A stretch of 6,106 nt of DNA from Kiritimatiellia bacterium (GTDB lineage Bacteria > Verrucomicrobiota > Kiritimatiellia > RFP12 > DVOR01). The notes under the pieces are model-generated. The model worked only from the letters and a program-made list of their open reading frames with translations. It was not told the origin of the DNA and did no database searches. Shown one piece after another: positions 1-5,820 of the stretch. Where the stretch lies: assembly GCA_017646485.1 (NCBI GenBank), contig JAGCML010000174.1, positions 1-6,106 of the forward strand. The letters run 5' to 3'. Made by a program: the position numbers and the translations under genes. Position 1 is the first letter of the stretch. The number at the start of each line of letters is the position of its first letter.

Positions 1-19
1 CTTATTGATTTTCAATAAG
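1..19. repeat. AT-rich inverted repeat (hairpin) at the left edge
   Basis: The arms CTTATTGA (1-8) and TCAATAAG (12-19) are perfect reverse complements separated by TTT. The element begins at the first base of the window, so its arms may continue to the left. It has no T-run immediately after it on the + strand, so it is not a clear terminator for a gene arriving from the left. It could be the end of an upstream transcription unit or part of the operator region that follows. Confidence 0.45.
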
Positions 20-38
20 GGCGAAACTCTAAAAGACT

Positions 39-140
39 ATGGTACCATATTACGACAGAAAATGGTACCATATTGAAGGAGAATATGGTACCATATTGAT
101 GATGAAAATGGTACCATCTTCTTTTAGTAAATGGTACCAT
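39..140. repeat. Five-copy phased palindrome array, ATGGTACCAT every 23 bp
   Basis: Five identical copies of the 10-bp perfect palindrome ATGGTACCAT lie at 39-48, 62-71, 85-94, 108-117 and 131-140. Start-to-start spacing is exactly 23 bp each time. The 13-bp spacers differ in sequence, although four of the five copies are followed by ATT and spacers tend to end in AA or AT. Invariant palindromes with drifting spacers and fixed spacing suggest selection on the core and on its phase (a little over two helical turns). That is the expected form of a cooperative operator, a centromere-like site or an iteron array. The core is too short, and the spacers too short, for a CRISPR array. No gene in the window is an obvious partner, and function is unassigned. 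Confidence 0.9.
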
Positions 141-149
141 ATTCTTCAG

Positions 150-218
150 CAATATTAGCCTTTTTCAATTTGAAAGAGGCTATGATTCATTTCAATATTA
201 GACTTTTCCATTTTAAAG
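150..218. repeat. Degenerate direct repeat pair with internal hairpin
   Basis: Two related segments, 150-176 and 193-218, both begin CAATATTAG, then share a C/T-rich block, then (C)AATTT or CATTTT, then AAAG. They differ by a few substitutions and one indel. A third, weaker relative of the pyrimidine-rich part (CTTTCTTTCAATTTAAGG) lies at about 247-264. The first copy overlaps a hairpin: GCCTTTTTC (158-166) pairs with GAAAGAGGC (172-180), with one G-T pair, around an AATTT loop. No good T-run follows, so I do not call it a terminator. It may be decayed repeat sequence. Confidence 0.45.
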
Positions 219-264
219 ATGATACCATTTGCATTTTTAGCGCTATCTTTCTTTCAATTTAAGG

Positions 265-415
265 GAATAGAGATGCCAGTGGTGTCCTACCCTTTTTCAC
301 TCAAAATTCAATGTGTTCTTTTGGATTAAAGGATAGTGTTCAACGCCCAAGTGCGGGAGTATTTTTCTTCTTAAATCCCCTTTAAAAAGGTTAAAAGCTT
401 CCCATACGCTGATGA
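265..415. other. Intergenic stretch with no assignable feature
   Basis: No gene, RNA or clear repeat was recognised. It contains one very short open frame with a plausible ribosome binding site (273-329, 18 residues, preceded by AAGGGA), which I do not accept as a gene. It also contains a short dyad, CCTTT-AA-AAAGG, at 379-390. Together with its flanks it belongs to the roughly 890-base gene-free region upstream of valS. Confidence 0.5.
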
Positions 416-419
416 TTTG

Positions 420-504
420 CCGCTAACGCGGGGCGGACTTCGTCCGCGCGGTACACGCTACGCGTGCCTACATAAACCGGGGGCTACGCTTCGCTTACCC
501 CCGG
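420..504. repeat. Cluster of consecutive GC-rich hairpins
   Basis: Four inverted repeats follow one another. CCGC (420-423) pairs with GCGG (428-431). GCGGAC (433-438) pairs with GTCCGC (442-447) around TTC. CACGC (454-458) pairs with GCGTG (462-466) around TAC. CCGGGGG (477-483) pairs with CCCCCGG (498-504) around a 14-nt loop. Base composition changes abruptly from the AT-rich DNA to the left. With the adjoining 505-685 repeats this looks like one composite dispersed intergenic element (REP- or MITE-like). That classification is inference, because only one locus is visible. Confidence 0.65.
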
Positions 505-685
505 CTGTAATCTGTCGCCCTTCCAGGGCTTTACAGCATCTTACAAATTTACCTCTGTAAGTGAGAGCTATAAACTATCGCCCTTTTGGGGCTTAGCACA
601 CCTACCTCACCAACTCTTTTTTGATGAAGGCTTTACAGTATCTTACAAATTTACCTCTGTCAGTGAGAGCTGTAAACTATCGCCC
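505..685. repeat. 57-bp direct repeats, 102 bp apart, with CTGTAA/TTACAG hairpin theme
   Basis: Segments 527-583 and 629-685 are the same 57-bp sequence with three substitutions, offset by exactly 102 bp. A shorter theme (CTGTAATCTGTCGCCC or CTATAAACTATCGCCC, then a short linker, then GGGC) starts at 505 and 568, and its left half recurs at 670. At 505-536 the outer arms CTGTAA (505-510) and TTACAG (531-536) enclose an inner stem, GCCC (517-520) with GGGC (526-529). In the second repeat TTTACAG (632-638) can pair with CTGTAAA (670-676). The region has no credible reading frame. It resembles dispersed intergenic repeats of the PVC bacterial group, an impression from general knowledge and not a match I can verify. 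Tandem duplication within the element explains the 102-bp offset. Confidence 0.75.
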
Positions 686-880
686 CCCTCTAAGGCAACA
701 CCTTTGATACAAACAGATACACCGACAACAATGTGTCATAACCCCTTCAATTGTGAGCGTATGAATAAATCGGCGAATCTCTTGTTCTATCATGGATCAC
801 ATCGTTGAAACTGTGGGAATTCTGCCTCCGCTTACGCGCTTTTCCATTCTGCACGTGTGATATTCAATTGATTCAAAATT
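686..880. other. Leader-proximal intergenic DNA, nothing recognised
   Basis: No gene of useful length, tRNA-like cloverleaf or riboswitch motif was recognised between the repeat element and the valS promoter. A short palindrome TCAATTGA lies at 864-871. No convincing -35 box at the usual distance from the -10 at 900-905 was found. Confidence 0.4.
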
Positions 881-882
881 CT

Positions 883-919
883 ACGCGCGTTATTTATGGT
901 ATACTATCGCGCGTTTTTT
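883..919 (+). promoter_or_regulatory. valS promoter (extended -10) within a terminator-like inverted repeat
   Basis: TATACT at 900-905 preceded by TGG (897-899) is an extended -10 element, which puts the expected start of transcription near 911-914. A matching -35 hexamer is not obvious, which fits an extended -10 promoter. The -10 lies in an 18-bp interval between perfect 7-bp arms, ACGCGCG (883-889) and CGCGCGT (908-914), and T914-T919 forms a T-run right after the right arm. A transcript arriving from the left could fold this into a terminator-like hairpin. A transcript started here would lack the left arm. The inferred leader is only about 29 nt, too short for a T-box. Confidence 0.6.
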
Positions 920-925
920 ATTAAT

Positions 926-932
926 GAAGGGA
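926..932 (+). promoter_or_regulatory. Ribosome binding site deciding the valS start
   Basis: GAAGGGA lies 8 nt before the ATG at 941 and 11 nt before the ATG at 944. The earlier in-frame ATG at 896 has no such site. It also falls inside the promoter, upstream of the expected transcription start, so it is rejected as the translational start. Confidence 0.8.
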
Positions 933-940
933 TTTTATCC

Positions 941-3619
941 ATGATGGACAAACATTACGACCCCAAAGCCGTTGAAGCAAAGTGGTATCCGCGATGGGAA
1001 GCACAGGGGTGCTTCCATGATGAACCTGCTACTGGAGGCCAGCCTTACTCGGTCGTAATCCCACCACCGAACGTGACGGGGATTTTGCATATGGGCCACG
1101 CGCTGAATCAAACGATTCAGGACGTCTTGGTGCGTTGGCATCGCATGTGTGGTGATAATACTTGCTGGATGCCGGGTACCGACCATGCGGGTATTGCCAC
1201 GCAGAATGTGGTTGAAAAGGCATTGCGTAAGGAAGGTAAGCGCCGTCAAGATTTAGGACGCGAGGCCTTCATTGATCGCGTTTGGGAATGGCGTAAGGAA
1301 TACGGTGGCACGATTGTGCGTCAGCAGCGTAAGCTCGGCAATTCGACCGACTGGCAGCGCGAACGTTTCACCATGGATGAAGGTCTCTCGGCAGCCGTTG
1401 CGAAGGTCTTCTGCGATTTGTACAACAAGGGCCTCATCTATCGTGGTAATTACATCGTCAACTGGTGTCCGCGTTGCGGTACCGCACTTGCGGATGACGA
1501 AGTCGAACACGAACCCAACAATGGCAATTTGTGGTATGTGCGTTATCCTGTGGTCGGTAGCGAAAATGACTATGTGACGGTTGCAACCACGCGTCCTGAG
1601 ACCTTGCCTGGTGATACGGCAGTCGCAGTGAACCCCAAGGATGAACGCTATGCCCACTTGAAGGGCAAGAAGGTCCTCCTCCCCTTGACGGGCCGTGAAA
1701 TCCCCGTGGTCTTTGATGACTATGTCGAAAAGGAATTCGGTACGGGTGTGGTTAAAATCACCCCTGCACACGATGCGAACGACTTTGCCGTGGGGCAGCG
1801 TCACGATTTGCCTCAGGTCGATGTAATGAATGACGATGGCACGATGAATGCCCTTTCGGGTTACGAAGGCATGGATCGCTTTGAGTGCCGTAAGGCCATC
1901 GTGGCAGACTTGGAAAAGGGTGGTTACCTCGTCAAGGTGGAACCCTACCAGAATCAGGTCGGCCACTGTTACCGTTGCCACACTGTTGTAGATAGCCGTC
2001 TCTCCAAGCAGTGGTTTGTGAAGATGAAGCCCTTGGCACAGCCGGCAATTGAAGCTGTCCGCAAGGGCGAAGTTAGCATCCAACCGAAGCGTTGGGAAAG
2101 CGTCTACTTCAACTGGATGGAAAACATCCGCGACTGGTGCATTAGCCGTCAGATTTGGTGGGGCCACCGCATTCCTGTTTATACCTGCGCTTGTGGTCAC
2201 GAGTGGGCCAACCCAACGGCTCCTGAAACCTGCCCGAAGTGCGGTGCTGGCAAGAATGCAATCACGCAGGATCCTGATGTGCTTGACACATGGTTCTCCT
2301 CTTGGTTGTGGCCCTTCTCGACCTTTGGTTGGCCAGAAAAGACTGCGGAACTGGACTTCTACTATCCGACCGCTGACTTGGTTACCGGTGCTGACATTCT
2401 CTTCTTCTGGGTGGCACGCATGATGATGGCGGGCTACGAATTCATGGGTAAGGCACCCTTCAAGAACATCATTCTCCACGGCATTGTCCGCGATGCACAA
2501 GGCCGTAAGATGTCGAAGAGCCTGGGCAATTCGCTTGACCCCTTGGAAGTCATTGACCAGTACTCCGCCGATGCACTCCGTTTCTCGCTCGCCCTCATCA
2601 CCTCGATGGAAACCGATACGAAGGTGGATATGAGCAAGTTTGAAATCGGCCGCAACTTCGGTACGAAGCTCTGGAATGCCGCACGCTTCCTTCAGATGAA
2701 CGCTGAAAAGCTCGGCGACTTCTCCTTCGCAGACTATGCAGGCAATAATCTCACCCTTGATGCGGCGTTATTGCACGACGATGACCGTCATTTGCTCTTG
2801 AAGACGCACCAAGTCTGCGCTGCGATGTCCTCTGCCTTGGGCAAATACCGCATTCAGGAAGGTGCGCTCGCAATCTATGATTTCGCGTGGACCGACTTCT
2901 GCGACTGGTATCTCGAATACGCAAAGGGCGACCTCAATGCCGAAGACGCAGCCCGTCGTCGCCAGGTGCTCGGTTTGCTCGCCGATGTGTATGGCAAGAT
3001 TCTGCGCCTCTTGCACCCCTACATGCCCTTCGTCACCGAAGAAATCTGGCATCAATTGGGTTACTGCACCGAAGACGCCTCCATCATGCGCGCCCCCTAT
3101 CCTACGGGTTATAGCGCCGAACAGCAGAATGCATGGGGCCTCTCTGAAGAAGTGCTCGCCTATGTGGAAACCAAGCGTGAACTCATCACGGGTTGCCGTT
3201 CGCTCCGTGCAGACTCTGGTGTGCCGCCGGCTCTTGCCATCACATTGATGCTTCAGCCTGCTACTCCCGCACTTGAAGCGAACCTCACGCGTGATATTGA
3301 CTCCCTCAAGGCAGCCATTCGCGCTGAGAACATCACCTTCATCACGGAAGCTCCAGCGAAGGCTATGCCCTCCAAGCTTTTGACCGCCGGCATGGTTTAC
3401 TTGCCGTTGGAAGGCTTGATTGACACCAAGGCCGAAGCTGAAAAGTTGGAAAAGGAAATTGCGAAGTTGCAGGGATTCTTGAAGGGCATCAACGCGAAGC
3501 TCTCCAATGAAGCCTTCGTCTCCAAGGCACCTGAAGCCATTATTCAGAATCAGCGTGATCGCAAGGTCGAATTGGAAGCACAGATTGCTGCGCTTGAAGC
3601 TCGTAAGGCGGCGCTCTAA
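941..3619 (+). CDS. valS: Valyl-tRNA synthetase
   Basis: This cytosolic class I aminoacyl-tRNA synthetase charges tRNA-Val with valine and removes mis-attached threonine. From the start at 941 it has 892 residues, a normal bacterial ValRS length. In order it shows PPPNVTGILHMGH with the HIGH-type signature at residues 50-53, and a CPRC pair at C176/C179. The CP1 editing domain follows, with TTRPE (216-220) and TPAHD ending at D278, then a second Cys pair, C343/C346. A zinc knuckle (C416, C418, C431, C434) precedes DVLDTWFSS, and the KMSKS loop is at 523-527. A helical anticodon-binding region follows, and then a charged coiled-coil C-terminus (from about residue 825) typical of ValRS. All key motifs are intact. 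An upstream ATG at 896 would add 15 residues but lies in the promoter. The gene has its own promoter and terminator and is probably monocistronic. Strong AAG/CTC/GGC preference fits high expression. Confidence 0.98.
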   Translation: MMDKHYDPKAVEAKWYPRWEAQGCFHDEPATGGQPYSVVIPPPNVTGILHMGHALNQTIQDVLVRWHRMCGDNTCWMPGTDHAGIATQNVVEKALRKEGKRRQDLGREAFIDRVWEWRKEYGGTIVRQQRKLGNSTDWQRERFTMDEGLSAAVAKVFCDLYNKGLIYRGNYIVNWCPRCGTALADDEVEHEPNNGNLWYVRYPVVGSENDYVTVATTRPETLPGDTAVAVNPKDERYAHLKGKKVLLPLTGREIPVVFDDYVEKEFGTGVVKITPAHDANDFAVGQRHDLPQVDVMNDDGTMNALSGYEGMDRFECRKAIVADLEKGGYLVKVEPYQNQVGHCYRCHTVVDSRLSKQWFVKMKPLAQPAIEAVRKGEVSIQPKRWESVYFNWMENIRDWCISRQIWWGHRIPVYTCACGHEWANPTAPETCPKCGAGKNAITQDPDVLDTWFSSWLWPFSTFGWPEKTAELDFYYPTADLVTGADILFFWVARMMMAGYEFMGKAPFKNIILHGIVRDAQGRKMSKSLGNSLDPLEVIDQYSADALRFSLALITSMETDTKVDMSKFEIGRNFGTKLWNAARFLQMNAEKLGDFSFADYAGNNLTLDAALLHDDDRHLLLKTHQVCAAMSSALGKYRIQEGALAIYDFAWTDFCDWYLEYAKGDLNAEDAARRRQVLGLLADVYGKILRLLHPYMPFVTEEIWHQLGYCTEDASIMRAPYPTGYSAEQQNAWGLSEEVLAYVETKRELITGCRSLRADSGVPPALAITLMLQPATPALEANLTRDIDSLKAAIRAENITFITEAPAKAMPSKLLTAGMVYLPLEGLIDTKAEAEKLEKEIAKLQGFLKGINAKLSNEAFVSKAPEAIIQNQRDRKVELEAQIAALEARKAAL

Positions 3620-3640
3620 TCGTCACATTCGACTCAATCA

Positions 3641-3679
3641 TAACGCTCTATTTCCTACGAAATGGAGCGTTATTTTTTT
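3641..3679 (+). terminator. Intrinsic terminator of valS
   Basis: The sequence from 3641 to 3654 pairs with 3659-3672 to give a 14-bp stem, including one G-T pair, closed by a CTAC loop. Seven T residues follow directly (3673-3679). It starts 22 nt after the valS stop codon and separates valS from the next transcription unit. Confidence 0.95.
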
Positions 3680-3700
3680 ACACACTACATTTTAACAACT

Positions 3701-3722
3701 GAAAATTTACTCCCCTATTTTC
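3701..3722. repeat. Short inverted repeat upstream of the DJ-1 gene promoter
   Basis: GAAAAT (3701-3706) and ATTTTC (3717-3722) are perfect 6-bp inverted arms around 10 nt, ending 7 bp before the extended -10 at 3729. The position is compatible with an operator near the -35 region. The arms are short and AT-rich, so chance is a real possibility. Confidence 0.3.
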
Positions 3723-3728
3723 TAAGTT

Positions 3729-3737
3729 TGGTATACT
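3729..3737 (+). promoter_or_regulatory. Extended -10 promoter for the DJ-1/rpoN cluster
   Basis: TGGTATACT carries a TGn extension plus the hexamer TATACT, the same 9 bases as in the valS promoter. A weak -35-like TTTACT lies at 3706-3711, but the 20-bp spacer is long. The predicted transcript start is near 3744, giving a leader of about 23 nt. It lies just after the valS terminator, so it should drive the downstream genes independently of valS. Confidence 0.65.
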
Positions 3738-3754
3738 AATTGTATAGAAATAAT

Positions 3755-3760
3755 GGAGGA
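3755..3760 (+). promoter_or_regulatory. Strong Shine-Dalgarno of the DJ-1-family gene
   Basis: GGAGGA lies 6 nt upstream of the ATG at 3767. This near-perfect site shows that the organism uses canonical Shine-Dalgarno initiation, which makes its absence at rpoN notable. Confidence 0.85.
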
Positions 3761-3766
3761 TAGACC

Positions 3767-4318
3767 ATGAAGTTATTGTTGCTTTTAGCGAACGGCTTTG
3801 AAGAAATTGAAGCATTGGGCACGCTTGACCTCTTGCGTCGTGGCGGTTTAGAGGTGACCACATGCACCTTGAACCAGACACCGCTCACCTTAGGCGCGCA
3901 CAATATCGCAGTAGAAGCTGAGCTCTGCCTCACCGAATTAGATAGCACACAATTTGACGGGGTGATTTTACCCGGTGGTTTAGGCGGTTCTCAAGCCCTT
4001 GCCGCTACGCATGGTGTCCTCGAACTGATTAAAGAGTACATGACTCAAGAGAAGTATGTCGCAGCTATCTGCGCTGCTCCCGCACTGGTATTAACCGCCG
4101 CAGGCATTTTGGAAGGCCGCAAGGTGACGTGTTACCCTGCGCCAGAATTCATTGAAATACTGGGCGACGCTTACCTCTCTGCAAAGGCTCACGTGGATGG
4201 TAAGCTCATCACCGCAGCAGGACCGGGATGCTTTACCGACTTTGCACGTGCAATTTTGGAGTGCATCCAGCCTGGTGTTTCAGCCGATGTCTTCAAGGCC
4301 GCACTCATTGATGCCTAA
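3767..4318 (+). CDS. DJ-1/YajL/PfpI-family protein
   Basis: The product is 183 residues, a normal size for a stand-alone DJ-1-like protein (ThiJ/PfpI superfamily, flavodoxin-like fold). Visible landmarks are an N-terminal strand leading into NGFEEIEAL, where E15 aligns with the conserved Glu near the active Cys (E18 of human DJ-1). LPGG follows at 68-71, then the nucleophile elbow AAICAAP with C102 in place of DJ-1 C106, and AGPG followed by a helix near the C-terminus. The position of DJ-1 H126 is Tyr (CYP, 122-124). This suggests the DJ-1/YajL branch and not a classical Cys-His PfpI protease. Family members are reported as oxidative-stress proteins or chaperones with glyoxalase or debated deglycase activity. 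The substrate cannot be read here. Annotations such as thiazole biosynthesis for this family are historical. The gene heads a cluster with rpoN, 18 nt downstream and in the same reading frame after a single TAA. No signal peptide is visible. Confidence 0.9.
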   Translation: MKLLLLLANGFEEIEALGTLDLLRRGGLEVTTCTLNQTPLTLGAHNIAVEAELCLTELDSTQFDGVILPGGLGGSQALAATHGVLELIKEYMTQEKYVAAICAAPALVLTAAGILEGRKVTCYPAPEFIEILGDAYLSAKAHVDGKLITAAGPGCFTDFARAILECIQPGVSADVFKAALIDA

Positions 4319-4325
4319 TTTCATT

Positions 4326-4335
4326 CCCCCCCTCC
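4326..4335 (+). promoter_or_regulatory. C-tract with CCTCC in place of a Shine-Dalgarno before rpoN
   Basis: The 18-nt gap before rpoN holds seven C residues (4326-4332) followed by TCC, ending one base before the ATG at 4337. There is no purine-rich ribosome binding site. CCTCC (4331-4335) is the sequence of the 16S rRNA anti-Shine-Dalgarno itself. rpoN translation may therefore depend on coupling to the upstream gene or on an SD-independent mode. This is inference. Confidence 0.55.
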
Positions 4336-4336
4336 G

Positions 4337-5812
4337 ATGCTCTCGCTCACGCAAACCACAGGAGTCCAACAACAGCAACGTCAATCTCAGACGATGCAGT
4401 TGTCATTGCGTGCGCAACAACGACTTGAGTTTTTAAGCCTTCAAGTCCAAGCGCTTTCCACCACGCTTCGTCTTCGTGCAGAACAAAATCCCTTCTTGGA
4501 ATACGAACCGCCCCTTAATCAACCGGCAAGTGGCAATTTCCATGAAGCGGGCGCACGAGATATGTTGTATGAAAAAACAACAGATTACCTCCTTTCTGGC
4601 CATGAAGGCTATGGAAAACACCTTGATGATGCAGAGCAAAAGGATGCTGTCCGACGGCACGACCACAAGATTCTTTCGTTAACCGAACCCGAAACACTCT
4701 ATCGTCACCTTGAAAAGCAAGTCCTTGAGAACTATTCTCCTGGCGCCGAAAGAGAGTTGCTCCTACTCATTTGTGATACCTTAGATCGTGACGGCTATCT
4801 TCGCATCCTCCCCAGAGATCTTCAAATGGAATGGTGGTCCCTCCACCATGGCCATCCCGAACATGCAGAGGAGCGCGATATCATTGATGCGATTAAAAAG
4901 GTGCAACAACTTGATCCGCCTGGCGTTGGGGCTCGCTCCCTCAGTGAGTGTTTAGAACTTCAAGTGCGTGCTGATCCCGTCTCTTCTCCAGAGCGTACGC
5001 TACGTCTTAAACTCTGCCAGAGATTAGGTGACTTACTGAAATATCCCCCTGAGAAGATTGCGCAAACACTTCAATGTTCTTTAGAGGAGCTCACCGCTGC
5101 ACGAGAGTATCTCGCGACCCTAAATCCTTTCCCCGGCCGTAAGTTTACTGACGAACCACTTCCCGAACCACCAGAAATTACGGCGGTCAAAAGAAAGAAT
5201 GGTGCTTGGGTTGCGCAATGCAAAAAAGAAGATTTACCGCTCTTTCGTGTTGATGAGGAGACATTAGCCAATGCGAAAGAAAAGGTCGTCGACAAAGAAG
5301 AGCGTGAGCGCGTTACCAAATGGGAAGAGCAAGCACGCCTTTGGGTAGAGGCCTATAACGAACGCAATGCGACCCTCCGCGAGGTTGCCCAACGCATCTT
5401 TAACAGACAGACCGATTTTCTGGATAGCGCTGGTGACCCTGCGACCCTAAAACCTCTCTTGCAGCGTGAAATTGCCGAAGCGCTTGGTTATGACGAAAGT
5501 ACAATTTCTCGTGCCATTAAAGATAAAATCGTGCGCATTGGGCATACCACGAAATACCTTCCGCTCAAGGATTTCTTTACACATGCATTAAAAGCCCCAA
5601 CAGGTGAAAATGCAGACGCCGTCTCCGATCAACAAGCCAAATCTGCACTCAAGGCCCTTATTGCTGCCGAAGATCGCGCACACCCCCTCTCCGACCAAGC
5701 GCTCGTGGAAGCCTTGGCCCAACAAAACATCGTCTTAGCGCGACGTACCGTTGCGAAATATCGTGAACAGCTCGGCATTCTCTCAACGCGAGAGCGCCGT
5801 TGCAAATTGTGA
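4337..5812 (+). CDS. rpoN: RNA polymerase sigma-54 factor
   Basis: The 491-residue product directs RNA polymerase to -24/-12 promoters that need AAA+ enhancer-binding activators. Region I is Gln-rich (QQQQRQSQ, 11-18) followed by LSLRAQQRLEFLSLQ and EQNPFLE (about 49-55). A variable acidic/His-rich region II spans roughly 60-115. The core-binding domain includes QQLDPPGVGARSLSECLELQ (190-209). The DNA-binding part has TLREVAQRIFNRQTDFL (346-362) and the helix-turn-helix LGYDESTISRAIKDK (383-397). The RpoN box ARRTVAKYRE (468-477) is intact and followed by LGILSTRER, where Leu replaces the usual Pro. The start at 4337 is chosen because TAA at 4316-4318 closes the frame upstream and the Gln-rich leader is typical. 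ATG 4394 (residue 20) is the only close alternative and also lacks a good ribosome binding site. Neighbours are a DJ-1-like gene and a putative dehydrogenase. Confidence 0.97.
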   Translation: MLSLTQTTGVQQQQRQSQTMQLSLRAQQRLEFLSLQVQALSTTLRLRAEQNPFLEYEPPLNQPASGNFHEAGARDMLYEKTTDYLLSGHEGYGKHLDDAEQKDAVRRHDHKILSLTEPETLYRHLEKQVLENYSPGAERELLLLICDTLDRDGYLRILPRDLQMEWWSLHHGHPEHAEERDIIDAIKKVQQLDPPGVGARSLSECLELQVRADPVSSPERTLRLKLCQRLGDLLKYPPEKIAQTLQCSLEELTAAREYLATLNPFPGRKFTDEPLPEPPEITAVKRKNGAWVAQCKKEDLPLFRVDEETLANAKEKVVDKEERERVTKWEEQARLWVEAYNERNATLREVAQRIFNRQTDFLDSAGDPATLKPLLQREIAEALGYDESTISRAIKDKIVRIGHTTKYLPLKDFFTHALKAPTGENADAVSDQQAKSALKALIAAEDRAHPLSDQALVEALAQQNIVLARRTVAKYREQLGILSTRERRCKL

Positions 5813-5814
5813 GG
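5811..5814 (+). promoter_or_regulatory. Shine-Dalgarno overlapping the rpoN stop codon
   Basis: GAGG begins inside the rpoN TGA stop (5810-5812) and lies 6 nt before the ATG at 5821. The overlap points to co-transcription and possibly translational coupling of rpoN with the next gene. Confidence 0.65.
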
Positions 5815-5820
5815 TATCCC

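Noticed and set aside
39..140. CRISPR array interpretation of the 23-bp periodic repeat
   Set aside because: Repeats of 10 bp and spacers of 13 bp are far below CRISPR dimensions, and no cas gene is present.
158..190. Hairpin as a terminator of an upstream gene
   Set aside because: The stem is acceptable but is not followed by a uridine-rich run on either strand, and no gene ends nearby within the window.
1..240. Replication origin interpretation
   Set aside because: I saw no DnaA-box consensus (TTATCCACA-like) cluster and no dnaA, dnaN or rep gene in the window. Iteron function for the array remains only a possibility.
273..329. 18-residue open frame (MPVVSYPFSLKIQCVLLD) with AAGGGA upstream
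   Set aside because: It is too short to distinguish from chance, shows no recognisable family, and has no clear promoter. It is noted only because the ribosome-binding-site spacing is plausible.
700..940. T-box riboswitch upstream of valS
   Set aside because: The likely transcription start near 912 leaves a leader of about 29 nt, and no T-box sequence or specifier stem was recognised.
1253..2500. Open frame of 415 codons on the minus strand inside valS
   Set aside because: It is fully antisense to an unmistakable valS. The codon bias of valS removes stops from this antisense frame. The translated product shows no family motifs that I recognise and no independent promoter or ribosome binding site was seen.
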